Shown here piece by piece: positions 55,676 through 64,000 of a stretch of DNA of 64,000 bases. The notes beneath the pieces were generated by a model. It did no database searches, had not been told where the DNA came from, and was given only the letters and a program-made list of their open reading frames with translations. The DNA is taken from assembly GCF_014201145.1 (NCBI RefSeq), contig NZ_JACHDP010000001.1, positions 806,001 through 870,000 on the forward strand, read 5' to 3'. Position 1 is the stretch's first letter, and each line of letters opens with the position of its first letter. Position numbers and translations under genes: made by a program. This stretch comes from Micromonospora parathelypteridis (GTDB lineage Bacteria > Actinomycetota > Actinomycetes > Mycobacteriales > Micromonosporaceae).

Positions 55676-56725
55676 CTATGGCGAAGTCGGGCTGGGGCTG
55701 AGGCCCGTGACGGTTCGAGAAACCTCGCGGATCAGATCGAGCGGTTCTTCGGTCCAGTGGGAGGCGAGCACGAGCTCACGGGCCGGATCGACCCACAGCA
55801 GGTGTCGTCCGCCGTTGCCGCGGGCGCTGCGGCCGGTCGCCGGGGCACCGGGCCACGGCACCTGCTCATCATTGAGCCACCACAGATAGCCGTATTCACG
55901 TTTGACCGGGCATGGAGCCCATGACTGATCAATCCAGTCGTCGCTCAGCAGGCGGGTCCCGGCATAGGTCCCTCGGTTCAGGAAGAGCTGCCCGATCAGG
56001 GCCAGATCCCTGGCAGGGACAACAAGGCCCCCACCCCAGTGCGCGCCGCCGGAAACCACCTCGACCCGGTGGCCGTCGATGTCGACGGCGCTCGTCCGGT
56101 ACCCGTGCCACGACCACCGGTCCGAGCCACCCAGAGGGACCATGACCCGTTCCCGCAGCACGTCCGGTAGCGACCTACGAAACAGAAGCGTCAGCGCGTA
56201 GGTGAGCAGGTTCATCCGCACGTCGTTGTACGCCCACCCCTCTCCCGGCGGCGTGCCGTGCACCTCTGTCCTTTCGCGGAAGCTCTGCGCGTCCACGCTC
56301 GTCGGCTTGCCCCACAGCTCGCCCTCCCACTGACTCGACTGCTGCAGCAGATGCCGCCAGGTGATTCGCTCGTTGTGCGGCCCGTGGAATTCGGGAACGT
56401 CAACGACCTGGTGTACCGGTTGGTCCGGCACCAGCAGCCCGTCGTCGAAGGCCAGGCCAGCCACGACCGACACGACCGACTTGGTAACGCTGAACGCCAT
56501 CTCAGGGACGGCCGGATCGCCCCAGGCCGAGACCTCGCGACCCCCCACCCGGACAACACCACTGGCCCCGCTGGCGGCAAGCAGCGGGCCGACAACCTCT
56601 CGATGACTCGTGTCGGAGACCTGTGCTGCCAGGTAGGTATCGATGTCGGCGGCATCCCTTGTCCATCGGGCACCGAACTCGCGGACGATCCGTCCCAGAG
56701 CCTGCCGATCCACAGACACAGTCAT
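55676..56725 (-). CDS. Serine hydrolase, class C beta-lactamase family
   Basis: A 349-residue protein from ATG 56725. The SxxK motif is SVTK (Ser79, Lys82) in MAFSVTKSVVSVVAGLAF; the YxN motif is in GWAYNDVRMN near 170; the third motif region is GNGGRHLLWVDP. There is no signal peptide, so it is probably a cytosolic esterase or DD-peptidase-like enzyme rather than a secreted beta-lactamase. It lies 62 bases downstream of a small coupled gene pair on the same strand. Confidence 0.88.
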   Translation of the reverse strand: MTVSVDRQALGRIVREFGARWTRDAADIDTYLAAQVSDTSHREVVGPLLAASGASGVVRVGGREVSAWGDPAVPEMAFSVTKSVVSVVAGLAFDDGLLVPDQPVHQVVDVPEFHGPHNERITWRHLLQQSSQWEGELWGKPTSVDAQSFRERTEVHGTPPGEGWAYNDVRMNLLTYALTLLFRRSLPDVLRERVMVPLGGSDRWSWHGYRTSAVDIDGHRVEVVSGGAHWGGGLVVPARDLALIGQLFLNRGTYAGTRLLSDDWIDQSWAPCPVKREYGYLWWLNDEQVPWPGAPATGRSARGNGGRHLLWVDPARELVLASHWTEEPLDLIREVSRTVTGLSPSPTSP

Positions 56726-56787
56726 GCCATCAAGTGTCTGCCACGTGTCGACATGAGGGCGCCCGGGACGGCTCCGATTTCTGAGCC

Positions 56788-56925
56788 TCAGTATTTGCCC
56801 ATGCGGCGCCGCCGTTCTGCGACCCCGCTCAGGTACGTCTGCCGCTGGGCAGTGAAGTCGTCCGGCTGGGCGAGCCCTTCCAACGTGGTGACCTCGCCGT
56901 ACCAGAATTGTCTGAAGCGGGTCAT
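56788..56925 (-). CDS. Small 45-residue protein, translationally coupled
   Basis: ATG 56925 overlaps the SRPBCC stop as ATGA. The frame reads MTRFRQFWYGEVTTLEGLAQ, continues with a polar middle and ends ERRRRMGKY. The exact 4-base overlap, codon use like the neighbours and an aromatic start with a basic end argue for a real gene. There is no TM or signal. I do not recognise it. It could be a small partner of the SRPBCC protein or of the serine hydrolase that follows. Confidence 0.62.
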   Translation of the reverse strand: MTRFRQFWYGEVTTLEGLAQPDDFTAQRQTYLSGVAERRRRMGKY

Positions 56926-57392
56926 GCCCTACGGATGCGGGCTTCGGCCACATTCTTGATGTGGGCCGCCCGCCGCTTGAGTAGCTGTCGCAGATACGGC
57001 GCGATCAGCAACCGGGTCACCGCCACTCCCAACGGTCCCATGGGTGCGCTGATACTCAGGCGGTCGGTCATCTTCGTAGCACCGCCGGCGAGGGCCTGGA
57101 AGTGGTGCTCGTGACGGAGGGCGCGGAAAGGACCCCGCGTCTGCTCGTCGACAAAGCGGTATGGGCGTTCGTAAGCGGTGATACGGCTGGTCATGCACCA
57201 GCGCAAACCGAGATGACGAGCGCGAAAGGTAACCTCGTCCCCGAGGGTGAGGTGGCGCTGGCCTGTGCTGGTTGTGGCCGTCTCCTGGCTGCCCTGCAGG
57301 GATGCGGCATGAACGTCTACGTCAAGTTCCAGATCGAACACCACGTTCGGGGCAGCGCCGATGACGGACACGATCTCGATCAGCGTCGCCAC
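56922..57392 (-). CDS. SRPBCC-family protein (ligand-binding fold)
   Basis: A 156-residue protein from GTG 57392. ATLIEIVSVIGAAPNVVFDLELDVDVH is the first strand-helix of the fold, FRARHLGLRWCMTSRITAYERPYRF the central sheet (given in parts: FRARHLGLRW, MTSRITAYERPYRF), and RLLIAPYLRQLLKRRAAHIK the C-terminal helix. Relatives are called cyclase/dehydrase. The ligand is unknown. It is the first gene of a run with the small protein and the serine hydrolase. Confidence 0.85.
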   Translation of the reverse strand: MATLIEIVSVIGAAPNVVFDLELDVDVHAASLQGSQETATTSTGQRHLTLGDEVTFRARHLGLRWCMTSRITAYERPYRFVDEQTRGPFRALRHEHHFQALAGGATKMTDRLSISAPMGPLGVAVTRLLIAPYLRQLLKRRAAHIKNVAEARIRRA

Positions 57393-57491
57393 GTCGGCAG
57401 CCTAGATCAACACCCCGAGCCAGCACAGCCACCGGTCAAGAACCAGGCAAACCGTCCCGGGCGACGATCCACGACGACCAGGGCGAGCGCG

Positions 57492-58367
57492 TCAGTTCTG
57501 GATGGAGAACGTCGCGACGACACCGTTGTGGTCGGACCTGGTGCCACCGACGATGTCGTAGTCGGTCATCCACATGAGCTGATGCTCGGGCAGCCGCTTC
57601 CAGAAGTAGACGTAGTCGATGTGCCGGTTGCCGTGCGTTCCGGTGCCCTTCTCGCCGTAGAGGTTGTAGTTGGAGCGCAGGTTCGGCAGCTCGTTGGCCT
57701 CGAAGACCTGCCACGGAAACTTCGCGTACCCGTAGCTCCGGTCGGCGCTGAAGTCGACGTTGAGGTCACCGCTCACGATGACCTGGCCCTCGCTCTGCTT
57801 GTCGACCGCCAGTTCCTTGAGTCCCTGGAACTGCGCCTCGGCGCACCGGGTGCGCGGCAGGTCCTCCGGCCGTCCGGCGGTCTCGATGCTGGCCACCGCG
57901 TGGGCGTTGATGTGTGTCACGTTGCGGCCGCTGGCCCTGTGCCGGTACTTGACCCAGTTGTTGTAGCGCGCGGGCGGCACCTCGCCCGGACCGTTGGTGT
58001 CACAAACGAAAACCGAGCCCTGATCGAGCACGTCGAACATGCTCTTCTTGGCGATCAGCGCCTCGCCGGCCTGGTTGGTCCCGCCCGGCGCGGACAACCA
58101 CCACCCGTTGTCGGCGGCCCAGCTCTTCAGGAAAGCCTTGCGGTTGCCGACCTCGTTGAGACCGACGAGATCCGCCCTGGACGCGATCAGGTTCAGGTCG
58201 TGCACAAAGTCGGCCTGACTCAGCCCGTTGTAGATGTTCAGCGTCGCAGCCTTGAAGGCCACGTTCGCCGCAGCCGCCGGAGTGGCCGGCAGCAGGGCCG
58301 CCACCAGCGCGACCACGCCCGCGAGAGCGCCCAGGGCGCGGGCCGACCACTGTGTTGTCCTACGCAT
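57492..58367 (-). CDS. Secreted endonuclease/exonuclease/phosphatase-family protein
   Basis: A 291-residue protein from ATG 58367, with AAGGGA upstream. A signal peptide (RRTTQWSARALGALAGVVAL..PATPAAA) precedes the EEP fold. KAATLNIYNGLSQADF has the metal Asn, LVGLNEVGNRKAF the catalytic Glu, VSGDLNVDF the Asp-Asn pair and TRSDHNGVVATF the terminal SDH. Relatives include DNase I-like nucleases and sphingomyelinases, and the substrate here is not clear. It diverges from the unknown two-gene operon across 243 bases in which I see no further gene. Confidence 0.88.
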   Translation of the reverse strand: MRRTTQWSARALGALAGVVALVAALLPATPAAAANVAFKAATLNIYNGLSQADFVHDLNLIASRADLVGLNEVGNRKAFLKSWAADNGWWLSAPGGTNQAGEALIAKKSMFDVLDQGSVFVCDTNGPGEVPPARYNNWVKYRHRASGRNVTHINAHAVASIETAGRPEDLPRTRCAEAQFQGLKELAVDKQSEGQVIVSGDLNVDFSADRSYGYAKFPWQVFEANELPNLRSNYNLYGEKGTGTHGNRHIDYVYFWKRLPEHQLMWMTDYDIVGGTRSDHNGVVATFSIQN

Positions 58368-58610
58368 CGACGTCCCTTCACACGGAACCGCCGTCGGTGG
58401 CGGCCAGCGCACGCTAACAATTCTCGTTGACGCGACACCGAACATCCGACGACAAAGAATCGACAAGTTCCCTTGCTCTGCCAAGGCATTCCGAAGTGGA
58501 TGGATGTCGGGTTCTGGACCCAGCGCTACCGCCCGAATCCCCCTGCCCGGACAGTGCACTCGGGGCCGGAGGGGGTGGGGTAGTTGGGACAGCCGACGGG
58601 TGAGTCGGTC

Positions 58611-60668
58611 ATGATCCGAGACTGGTTCAGTGTGCCGCGGGTGTCCGCCGAGAACCGGGCGGCGGTCTTCGGCGCACGTACCCAGGACCCGCGGGTGGAG
58701 TTCGTCGCGCTGACCGTGCGGTACTGGGTGGACGCCCACGCCACCCGCTCGATGACCCGCAGCCGGGTGTTGCAGGCGATGACCGGTCGGATCTCCGCCG
58801 ACAACGTCGGCGATCTGATCGCGATGCTGGCGAGGCTTGGGCTGGCCGAGGCGTTCTTCGACCTGGCGGCCTCCGACGTCGACACGGACGGGGCGTTCCG
58901 CGGATTCCTGCTCGGCCTCGACCCCGCGCTGCTCGACGCGATGCGCCACTACGCGGCCTGGAACGGGATCAATCCGAAGCTCTTCCTCGACGGCTTCCTG
59001 GTGGGCGTCGGCGAATCCGTCGCGACGGTGGTGGTCGACCTCGGCAAACTCGTGCAGCTGATCGGTCGCCTCCAGCAGGAGCAGATGACCACCCTGATCG
59101 TGCTGACGGTGGACCCCCGGGCGGGCCTGCAACGTCTCGCCGAGCAGGCCACCGTCGTCCGCGAGGCGCTGGCTGGCATCGTGGCCGCACTGGACCCGAG
59201 CACGGTGCCCGAGCGGCTGCTGGCACTCTGGCGCGGCTGGGCGGCGGAATTCGGCCGGCACCTCGAGGCGCTCGACCCGTTCGCCGCCGGCCGGCTGCTC
59301 GGCCGGATCGCCGGCGACCTGTTCCAGCTGCTGACCGGCCTGGTTCAGCTGGTCCGGCTGCTCGGTGGCGTGGCGGTGCGCGCCGCGATCCGGTACGTGC
59401 CGCTGCTGATCGTTGGTTCCCGGCAGGCTGCCGCCGAGGTCCGTCTGCTGACCACCCAGATCGCCGCGCTGCTCGTCGCGATCGGTCGTGCGGCGCTGCT
59501 GGCCACGCCACAGGTGGGCCTGGCGGTGCTGCGTACCCTGTTCACCCCGAAGGTGCTCGACGCGTTGTTCCGGCAGGGCAGGGCGCTGCTGGTCGACGCC
59601 GAGCTGACGCTGACCGTGTTCAACCAGGCGGCGCACGCCGAGGCGTTCGCCGGGGCGGGTGCCGGCGCCCGGCTCAGCGCGCTGATCAGCGTCGACGGCC
59701 GGCCGGTCCTGATGGCGTGCATGTCCGAGACGGTGTCGTCGGCCGGTCGCTCGGCCACCCGCGCCGAGCTGAACGAGGCACTCGACGAAATCATCAAGCG
59801 CGTCGAGGATCTGCGCGAGCTCAAACCACCCAAGACCCCTCGCGACATCCGGGCCGCCGCCGTGCGGGCCGCCATTGCCCGCCAGCTCGAGCAGCGCCTG
59901 ACCACCGTGTTCAACCGGGCGTTGCAGACCGCCGCGTACGAGGAGTTCCGCGCGCTGCGCAAGGCTGGGCAGGCGCAGCCCTGGCGGCTCGGCCAACAGG
60001 TGCACCGGCGGATGGCCGCCGAGACCGCTCAGTTGGTCGCTCGCTCGCCGGGGTTGCAGCCGTTCGCGGAGAAGTCGCTGGCCACGGTGGTCGAGGCGGT
60101 CCGCGCGGCCAACCCGGAGCTGGCTGCGGCCCTGCGCGGCTCCGACGCGTTGCTACGGCAGACGGTCGCCCAACTGCTGCTCGGCCATCCGGACCGGGAC
60201 CTGCTGCTGCGGCTCGTCGGTTTCACCGGGAGCCCGTCCGCGGCCGGCGCGGAGAAGGCGTTGGCCGCCCACCTCGCCGAGCGTTTCGGGTGGAAGGCGT
60301 CCACGACCGTCGGTGAGCTCCGCAGTGACCTGCTACTGGTCGACGCCGAGGCGGCCCGGGTGACCAACGTGGACTGGACGTCGTCGACGAAGCTGGAGCG
60401 CTTCGAGAAGACGTGGGGCACGGTCGCCGACGACCTCGGCGAGGCGTTCGATGGTCGCTGGGAGGCGATCGCGGAGGCCTATCAGCGGGCCGCGAAGGGC
60501 GGGGTCCCGGCTCAGGTCGTCGCCGGCCTGGAGGAGCTGACCACGCACGCGGTGCGGGAGACGGTCATCCGGCAGGCCGCCCTCAGCCAGTTGTTTCCCG
60601 GGTTCTTCGTCACCTCGCACGAGATGACGTACCAGGGCCTGCACTCCCTGTTCAAACTGCCACTTTAG
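58611..60668 (+). CDS. Large helical protein of unknown function, first gene of a two-gene operon
   Basis: 685 residues from ATG 58611, which follows GGTGAG; TTG 58584, in frame behind GGAGGGGGTGGGG, would add nine. I do not recognise it. It is largely helical and rich in Leu/Ala, with a strongly hydrophobic region around 240-310 (LLTTQIAALLVAIGRAALL) that could insert in a membrane, although no signal peptide is present. The middle (about 385-500) is charged and coiled-coil-like. The last 130 residues look like a separate globular domain: LLLVDAEAARVTNVDWTSST, TTHAVRETVIRQAAL and FFVTSHEMTYQGLHSLFKLP. Its layout resembles large effector or structural proteins, but that is inference. The second gene begins ten bases after its stop. 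Confidence 0.85.
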   Translation: MIRDWFSVPRVSAENRAAVFGARTQDPRVEFVALTVRYWVDAHATRSMTRSRVLQAMTGRISADNVGDLIAMLARLGLAEAFFDLAASDVDTDGAFRGFLLGLDPALLDAMRHYAAWNGINPKLFLDGFLVGVGESVATVVVDLGKLVQLIGRLQQEQMTTLIVLTVDPRAGLQRLAEQATVVREALAGIVAALDPSTVPERLLALWRGWAAEFGRHLEALDPFAAGRLLGRIAGDLFQLLTGLVQLVRLLGGVAVRAAIRYVPLLIVGSRQAAAEVRLLTTQIAALLVAIGRAALLATPQVGLAVLRTLFTPKVLDALFRQGRALLVDAELTLTVFNQAAHAEAFAGAGAGARLSALISVDGRPVLMACMSETVSSAGRSATRAELNEALDEIIKRVEDLRELKPPKTPRDIRAAAVRAAIARQLEQRLTTVFNRALQTAAYEEFRALRKAGQAQPWRLGQQVHRRMAAETAQLVARSPGLQPFAEKSLATVVEAVRAANPELAAALRGSDALLRQTVAQLLLGHPDRDLLLRLVGFTGSPSAAGAEKALAAHLAERFGWKASTTVGELRSDLLLVDAEAARVTNVDWTSSTKLERFEKTWGTVADDLGEAFDGRWEAIAEAYQRAAKGGVPAQVVAGLEELTTHAVRETVIRQAALSQLFPGFFVTSHEMTYQGLHSLFKLPL

Positions 60669-60678
60669 AGGAGCACCG

Positions 60679-62940
60679 ATGGGCACAGTCGTCGTCGCCG
60701 ACGCGGACCTGGCGACGCTCGGATTCAGCAGCGCGCACTCCGACCGCTACGTCTATTCCAACTACTTCGTGCCGGTTCAGCTCACTTTCGGCGGCGGTGA
60801 AACGCCCCTACTGCCGTTCTACGTCAAGCAGGCGCTGATCGAGGCGACCCGGTACGGCGGGATCTCCGCTGATCGACTGCCGCACCTGCTCAAGGAACTC
60901 GGCCTGTCGGAGGTGTGGAAGGCCAACGACATGGACGCGGCCGAGGCGGCGCTGCCGGGTGTCGACTCGGGCATGATCAACCGGGAGCCACCGGCCCGGC
61001 GTCAGACCGTTCTCGGTGACCAGGAGGCGGAGTTCATCGCCGGCCTGCTCCAGTCCGACGTGGGCATCGCTTTCCTCGACCGGACCCGGATCCGGCCGGT
61101 GGGCTTCGCGCTCGGCGAGCACGTCTACGCGCTGGCGCTCGCGCCCGGCGAGGAGGCGGTGCTGGAGCAGCGCACCTACACCAAGCGTGAGCTGACCCTG
61201 GAGGAGCAGAACGAGACCGAGCAGCAGACCGACGTCGAGCTGACCAGCGCGCTCACCACGGAACTGCAGGAGGGCTTCGAGCGGCAGAAGTCGCTCACCG
61301 ACACCTGGGGGCTCAACGCCAGCCACACGGGCCAGTACACCAGCCCGACCGGCGTGTGGGGCACCTTCAACGCCAGTCACACCATCGGCTACACGCGCAG
61401 CGTGACGGAGGCCAGCCAGGAGACCAGCCGCCGTGCGGTCAAGGACAGCCAGACCGCCACCTCCAAGGTCGCCGCCCGCTACCGCACCCAGCACAAGACC
61501 GACTTCAAGTTGGTCAGCGAGACCGGCATGGAGTCGACCTCGAAGCGGACCGTACGCAACCCCAACCGGGTAACGCCGATCACGCTGCACTACTTCAAGG
61601 TGCTGCAACGGCTGGAACTGGCCCACGAGCGGTACGGCGCCCGGGTGTGCTGGGCGCCGACTGTGAAGGACCCGGCGCTGGCGTTCGCCAGGAAGATCAC
61701 CGACGGGCGGCAGCGGATCCGCGACAACGCTCTCGCCGCGCTGCCCACCATGCCGGTCAAGCCGGTGCGCCCGGCGCCGGGCGTGCCGGCCGCCGTGGAG
61801 ACCCGCACCATCTACTCCCCGGTGGTCACACTCGACAAGTGGGGATTCACCGGCGACATGAGCGCCGACTACGACATCGACGTCGTCTTCGACAGCGGCT
61901 GGGAGTGGGACGGCGACATTGAGACCATCCGGCAGAACCTCACCCTGATCACCCGCCGGCCACCGTCGGGCATCGCGGCTCGGGTGGTCGGCGTTCCGGT
62001 GGTCACCGACTCCAACGGTCAGCCGGCACTGCGGGTACGCATCCACGTCGGGGCGGCAAGCTGGCTCGCCGGGCCCGGCGCCGACGTGCAGCTCGCGGCC
62101 ACGTTCCGGCGTACCCCGACGATGGTCGACCAGAACGCCGACGACGCCGCCTACAACGCGCTGGTCGCGGGCTATCTGACGGACCTGCAGGAGTGGCAGG
62201 ACAGGCGCGACGCGGTGCTGGCGGCGGCCGAGGAGGCCGGGGACGAGTTCGAGGCACGACTGCGCAACGGGTTCTCACCGGTGAACGAGATGGTCTCGCA
62301 GATCATCGAGGCGCACTTCCCGGCCAGCGTGCGGGACGAGGCGTGGGAGATCGACTTCTGGCACCGTGTCTTCGACTGGGAGCGCGCCTCGTTCGTGTCG
62401 TACCCCGGTTGGTGGTCCGGCGGCGACGCCCGTGCCCCCGAGCGCGACCCGAGTGACTTCCTCAACGCCAGCTGGGCGAAGCTCTACCTGCCGGTACGGG
62501 CCGGGATGGAGCTGGCGGCGCTGCGGTGGATCTTCGGCAAGGTCGTGGCGACCCGGCTCCCGCAGGAGGTGGAGCACCAGCTGGCGGCGTTCGTCGACGA
62601 ACTGGCCGCGTTCCGCACCAGCCACCTCGGCACGGGCGACGAGATGCCCGACCTGACCAGCGAGTGCCAGGAGGTGCCGGAGCGGGTCTACTGCCTGGCC
62701 AAGTGGACCGAGCTGATGCCCACCGACGGCACCCACCTGGAGGTCGTGCAGGGCGCCACGACTGCGGCCGACGCGGTGACCAGCCAGGAGATCACGGACG
62801 CGGAGGCGCTGCGGGCGGCGCTGCTCGACGGCGAGCTGCAGACCAACCGGCTCAAGACCAAGGCGTACGACCAGATGACCGAGCCCGCCGACGTCGACAT
62901 CCACCTCGGCACGCCGGGCAACAGCAGCCCGACGGCGTGA
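60679..62940 (+). CDS. Large protein of unknown function, second gene of a two-gene operon
   Basis: 753 residues from ATG 60679 (AGAGGAG seven bases before). No signal peptide. The N-terminal domain (1-170) leads into FALGEHVYALALAPGEEAVL. Residues 170-300 are rich in Thr, Ser, Gln and Glu (EEQNETEQQTDVELTSAL; VTEASQETSRRAVKDSQTAT) and look like a long helical or beta-hairpin arm, followed by RTVRNPNRVTPITLHYFKVL. A beta-rich part lies near 370-480, then a helical, Trp-rich C-terminal domain (WEIDFWHRVFDWERASFVSY; ASWAKLYLPVRAGMELAALR). I cannot name a family. Tight coupling to the previous gene and the terminator just after it make the pair a closed unit. Confidence 0.87.
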   Translation: MGTVVVADADLATLGFSSAHSDRYVYSNYFVPVQLTFGGGETPLLPFYVKQALIEATRYGGISADRLPHLLKELGLSEVWKANDMDAAEAALPGVDSGMINREPPARRQTVLGDQEAEFIAGLLQSDVGIAFLDRTRIRPVGFALGEHVYALALAPGEEAVLEQRTYTKRELTLEEQNETEQQTDVELTSALTTELQEGFERQKSLTDTWGLNASHTGQYTSPTGVWGTFNASHTIGYTRSVTEASQETSRRAVKDSQTATSKVAARYRTQHKTDFKLVSETGMESTSKRTVRNPNRVTPITLHYFKVLQRLELAHERYGARVCWAPTVKDPALAFARKITDGRQRIRDNALAALPTMPVKPVRPAPGVPAAVETRTIYSPVVTLDKWGFTGDMSADYDIDVVFDSGWEWDGDIETIRQNLTLITRRPPSGIAARVVGVPVVTDSNGQPALRVRIHVGAASWLAGPGADVQLAATFRRTPTMVDQNADDAAYNALVAGYLTDLQEWQDRRDAVLAAAEEAGDEFEARLRNGFSPVNEMVSQIIEAHFPASVRDEAWEIDFWHRVFDWERASFVSYPGWWSGGDARAPERDPSDFLNASWAKLYLPVRAGMELAALRWIFGKVVATRLPQEVEHQLAAFVDELAAFRTSHLGTGDEMPDLTSECQEVPERVYCLAKWTELMPTDGTHLEVVQGATTAADAVTSQEITDAEALRAALLDGELQTNRLKTKAYDQMTEPADVDIHLGTPGNSSPTA

Positions 62941-62944
62941 CGCA

Positions 62945-62977
62945 GCGGCGGGTGCCCCTCCCCGGGGCACCCGCCGC
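62945..62977 (+). terminator. Strong hairpin ending the two-gene operon
   Basis: A perfect 14-bp stem (GCGGCGGGTGCCCC / GGGGCACCCGCCGC) with a 5-base loop begins four bases after the stop codon. It could also stop the convergent response-regulator transcript. Confidence 0.85.
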
Positions 62978-63044
62978 GTGACGCGGGAGTTCATTCGGTT
63001 CGGCGTCGTGAGGTGGTCAAACGGCCTAGCCGTGGTGCTCGCTC

Positions 63045-63710
63045 TCACTGACGTGGCCGCACCAGCCCTGCGTCGAATGCCGCGATCACCAACTGTGCCC
63101 GATCTCGTACGGCCAGCTTCGCCATCAGGTGCGTGATGTGCGTCTTCACCGTCTTCACCGAGATCACCAGTGCGGTTGCGATCTCGTCGTTCGACAAGCC
63201 GCCGCCGATCAGTGTCAGCACCTCGACCTCACGGCCGGTCAGCCGCCGCAGTGTCGGCGTCGGCCGATCCGGTCGCGGAGCCGTGACGTAGTGCGCGACG
63301 AGCCGGGTGAGGATCGACGGCGCGAACAGCGATTCACCGCGGTGGGTGCGGCGGATCGCCTCGATCAGCTCGTCGGGGCGGGAGTCCTTGAGCAGGAAGC
63401 CGGACGCGCCGGCGTGCAGCGCCTCGTACACGTACTCGTCGAGTTCGAACATGCTCAGGACCAGGACGCGGGCGGCGGACAGTGCGGGGTCGGCGCAGAT
63501 GCGGCGGGTGGCCTTGAGGCCGTCGAGGTGCGGCATCCGTACGTCCATCAGGATGACGTCGGGGCGGGTGGTCCGGGCACACGCGACGGCGTGCGCACCA
63601 TCGCCTGCCTCGCCGACGACGGCCAGGTCCGGCTCATTGTCGATGATCATGGCGAGGCTGTGTCGGAGCAGCGCCTGATCGTCCACCAGGAGTACCCGGA
63701 TGCCGCTCAC
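63045..63710 (-). CDS. NarL/FixJ-family response regulator
   Basis: A 221-residue protein from GTG 63710. The receiver domain has the acidic pair in LLVDDQALLRHSL (Asp10, Asp11), the phosphoacceptor Asp56 in VILMDVRMP, and Lys in FLLKDSRPDEL. The LuxR-type HTH is LTGREVEVLTLIGGGLSNDEIA with VKTHITHLMAKL. Its start overlaps the sensor kinase stop as GTGA, so the pair is made together. Targets are unknown; the convergent unknown operon is its nearest neighbour. Confidence 0.95.
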   Translation of the reverse strand: MSGIRVLLVDDQALLRHSLAMIIDNEPDLAVVGEAGDGAHAVACARTTRPDVILMDVRMPHLDGLKATRRICADPALSAARVLVLSMFELDEYVYEALHAGASGFLLKDSRPDELIEAIRRTHRGESLFAPSILTRLVAHYVTAPRPDRPTPTLRRLTGREVEVLTLIGGGLSNDEIATALVISVKTVKTHITHLMAKLAVRDRAQLVIAAFDAGLVRPRQ

Positions 63711-64000
63711 GCCGCCTCGTCCCGGATCCGCGCAGTGAGGCGGAAGCCCCCGTCGACGTGCTCCGCCGACAGCGTGCCGCCGAGACTGCCGACCCGCTCC
63801 CGTAACCCGGCCAGCCCGTGCCCGGCGCCCGGCGAGGCCAGCCATCCGTCGTCTGACGGGCCGGCGTCGGCAACCGTGGCCACCACGTACGCGTCGTCTC
63901 GATACACCCGTACCCGCACGTCCGTCGGTCCCGCGTACCGCGCCGCATTGCTGAGCGCTTCTCGCACGGTCTTGCAGACGGCGACCTGTACACCCTGCGA
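63707..64000 (-). CDS. Two-component sensor histidine kinase (C-terminal part)
   Basis: Only the last 97 residues are in the window; the start lies beyond base 64000. The HATPase_c domain is clear: the N box VREALSNAARYAG, an Asp-containing VADAGPSDDG, and the G box GAGHGLAGLRERVGSLGG. This is the arrangement of NarL-type partner kinases. The stop overlaps the response-regulator start by four bases. Confidence 0.93.
   Translation of the reverse strand, partial: SQGVQVAVCKTVREALSNAARYAGPTDVRVRVYRDDAYVVATVADAGPSDDGWLASPGAGHGLAGLRERVGSLGGTLSAEHVDGGFRLTARIRDEAA

Noticed and set aside
58368..60005. Extension of the EEP-family gene to an 837-residue frame.
   Set aside because: The upstream part is antisense to the unknown operon's first gene, and a signal peptide begins at ATG 58367 behind a good ribosome-binding site.

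Overview
The window is high-GC actinobacterial DNA. Codon bias, modular type I polyketide synthases, an AccE-type carboxylase subunit, many GTG starts and likely leaderless genes suggest a soil or marine actinomycete. Micromonosporaceae is my guess from overall style, not a demonstrated assignment.

Bases 1 to about 33,600 are the right-hand end of a polyketide gene cluster. Two collinear modular PKS genes lie on the minus strand: a 6,791-residue protein (loading ACP plus four KS-AT-DH-KR-ACP modules) and the first module of the next protein, which leaves the window at base 1. Matching C- and N-terminal docking regions say they act in that order. All five ATs carry the HAFH motif expected for malonyl-CoA, and all KRs look active and B-type. 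Only one DH (module 4) has both catalytic residues. Three DHs have lost the catalytic His and a middle segment, and one has lost its Asp, so this part of the chain should be mostly polyol. No ER or TE domain is present here. Upstream on the same strand is a discrete acyltransferase. Divergent from it runs a tight operon: FAD-dependent amino-acid 2-monooxygenase-like enzyme, fatty-acyl-AMP ligase-like enzyme, and a complete acyl-CoA carboxylase (beta, epsilon, biotinylated alpha). The oxidase, ligase, discrete AT and AT-less loading ACP together suggest an amino-acid-derived starter acid. Codon-atypical islets and a perfect 592-bp repeat inside the PKS point to recent intragenic recombination.

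Bases 33,700-36,200 hold a GNAT gene and a minus-strand pair (acyl-CoA thioesterase, BtuF-like cobalamin-binding protein) preceded by a clear cobalamin riboswitch. Bases 36,300-44,750 are a plus-strand copper/heme run: a CopC fusion protein, PCuAC lipoprotein, Tat-exported Dyp peroxidase, second CopC, CopD-CtaG fusion and a PepSY membrane protein.

Bases 44,850-58,370 are small metabolic and regulatory units: a GNAT; a lactonase-MarR-SRPBCC operon facing an aldo/keto reductase across a palindromic operator; an alpha/beta hydrolase facing its probable PadR regulator across a perfect inverted repeat; WrbA; a ThuA-Gfo/Idh pair; an AraC-like regulator; a DHFR-like reductase; a HEAT-repeat protein; a serine hydrolase behind an SRPBCC gene and a 45-residue coupled small protein; and a secreted endonuclease/exonuclease/phosphatase-fold enzyme.

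Bases 58,600-62,980 contain a two-gene operon of large proteins I do not recognise, closed by a strong terminator. The window ends with a NarL-type response regulator and the C-terminus of its sensor kinase.
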